Assembly: GCA_017390595.1 (NCBI GenBank)
Contig: JAFPBC010000184.1
Coordinates: 1 to 5,653, forward strand
DNA length: 5,653 nucleotides
Direction: 5' to 3'
DNA from: Selenomonadales bacterium
GTDB taxonomy: Bacteria; Bacillota; Negativicutes; RGIG982
The notes beneath the pieces are model-generated. The model saw only the letters and a program-made list of their open reading frames with translations, had not been told where the DNA came from and did not search any database. Shown here piece after piece: positions 4,830 to 5,653 of this stretch; within the stretch, counting starts at the first letter, position 1; each line of letters opens with the position of its first letter. A program made the position numbers and the translations under genes.

Positions 4830-5653
4830 TCACTCAGAAAGCATCTGTGCCAACACATCGGCAAGCAGTTTCATGCTCCGCATCGCTTCGCCTTTGCTCG
4901 TCTCGTGCGAGCCTATCTCGAGGAGGAGCGAATGCGGGTGCAGATGTTGATTGTATCGCCATTTCGTCAGCTGTATCCCTGCCGACAGTCCCGGATACAT
5001 CGCTTCCATCTTCTGCTCGATCGCTTTTGCCAGTCGATAATTCTCCTGCCAATGCGGCTGCGGCAGACCGTCTTGTCCCTGCGCGACGACGATAAGCACC
5101 TTGGCTGCCGTTTTGCCGTCGATCGTCACCGCGACATTGTCACGTTTGGAAGCGTCACGATGGATATCGAACAAAACATCGAGAGACGGATGCGCCCCTA
5201 TCATCTCCGTCGCCGTTTTTTCCGATGCGCCGTATGCCTGCATAAAATTCGGATAGTCGTGTACTTTTTTGCTTTGGACGGCACGTACGCCTTTCTCTGC
5301 CAAAGACCGCGCCAAAAACTCGCCCACTTCGACGATCTCGCCGCACTCTCCGCCCGCCGCGTGCGACTTGCCGAAACTCGGCACGAACGATTCGGCCGTA
5401 TGCGTATGATAGATGCCGACACGCACCTCTCCCGAGACTTTCGGCATGAATATCGGTGCAGCCTGCGGTTCATTTCTGCTCACCGCCCGAACAGGCAACT
5501 GCGGCGCGTACGGAAAGTGCATCGACAGCACCGACACCAAGTCATCTGTCCGTACGCCCGTACCGACAGCTATCATCTCACCGAGCCACCCGACAACCGC
5601 AGACCGCCCTCCGCTTCTACCGTAATGTGCAGACATCGTCGGCATCACCGCCA
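4830..5653 (-). CDS. spoIIP: Stage II sporulation protein P (SpoIIP), C-terminal catalytic part; 5' end beyond window
   Basis: The reading frame stays open to the window edge, so the start and the membrane-anchoring N-terminus are not seen. About 274 codons are visible. Counting from the codon at 5646-5648, it has GIYHTHTAESF (78-88), DIHRDASKRD (161-170), YPGLSAGI (218-225) and YNQHLHPHSLLLEIGSHET (232-250). These are the successive signature blocks of SpoIIP. His81, His163 and Glu244 are the likely metal-binding and catalytic residues by analogy with zinc-dependent N-acetylmuramoyl-L-alanine amidases. Known role: with SpoIID and SpoIIM it degrades septal peptidoglycan during engulfment of the forespore, acting outside the mother-cell membrane as amidase and endopeptidase. 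All visible motifs are intact with no frameshift, so the gene looks functional and not a relic. It stands immediately upstream of the small acidic protein gene, in the arrangement common in Firmicutes. Confidence 0.93.
   Translation of the reverse strand, partial: AVMPTMSAHYGRSGGRSAVVGWLGEMIAVGTGVRTDDLVSVLSMHFPYAPQLPVRAVSRNEPQAAPIFMPKVSGEVRVGIYHTHTAESFVPSFGKSHAAGGECGEIVEVGEFLARSLAEKGVRAVQSKKVHDYPNFMQAYGASEKTATEMIGAHPSLDVLFDIHRDASKRDNVAVTIDGKTAAKVLIVVAQGQDGLPQPHWQENYRLAKAIEQKMEAMYPGLSAGIQLTKWRYNQHLHPHSLLLEIGSHETSKGEAMRSMKLLADVLAQMLSE

Noticed and set aside
1..5653. CRISPR arrays, insertion sequences, tRNA or rRNA genes
   Set aside because: No regularly spaced repeats, transposase motifs, terminal inverted repeats or structured RNA gene signatures were seen. 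The window is almost fully occupied by chromosomal genes in one direction.

Overview
The window reads as one continuous piece of bacterial chromosome. All five recognisable or plausible protein genes, plus a sixth cut by the left edge, lie on the minus strand. In the direction of transcription (right to left) the order is: spoIIP (5' end beyond the window), a small unidentified acidic membrane/secreted protein, lepA, hemW, hrcA, and the first 66 codons of a chaperonin gene. The core order spoIIP - small protein - lepA - hemW - hrcA matches the gpr-spoIIP-yqxA-lepA-hemW-hrcA-grpE-dnaK neighbourhood of Bacillus and other Firmicutes. A CIRCE element, strong AGGAGG-type ribosome binding sites and a sporulation gene also point to Firmicutes. 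The moderate base composition and the look of the proteins would fit a Negativicutes (Selenomonas-like) anaerobe, but that finer placement is an inference I cannot test here.

Right part (about 4307-5653): the C-terminal catalytic part of SpoIIP, a peptidoglycan hydrolase of sporulation, is followed after 59 bases by a 105-codon gene for a protein with one N-terminal hydrophobic segment and a very acidic remainder. A 145-base gap then carries a likely promoter for lepA. Middle (about 1366-4306): lepA (elongation factor 4) and hemW (radical-SAM-fold heme chaperone) are 10 bases apart and evidently one transcription unit. A stem-loop followed by a T-run, lying on the hemW stop codon, closes that unit.

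Left part (1-1350): a compact control region holds a consensus-like promoter (TTGACA-17-TATTTT), a perfect CIRCE operator (TTAGCACTC-N9-GAGTGCTAA) and a ribosome binding site. These serve hrcA, the heat-shock repressor that binds CIRCE. The next gene, 22 bases after hrcA, is not grpE. Its N-terminus carries the GPKGLD and NDGATIL signatures of group II (thermosome/CCT-type) chaperonins and not those of GroEL. It therefore fits the archaeal-like 'group III' chaperonins reported in the dnaK operons of a limited set of bacteria. An archaeal-like chaperonin apparently placed under HrcA/CIRCE control is the most interesting feature of the window.

Functionally, the left unit is a self-limiting stress circuit: HrcA represses its own promoter, and the chaperonin rides on the same message. 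The other genes are housekeeping (translation, heme handling) or developmental (sporulation).
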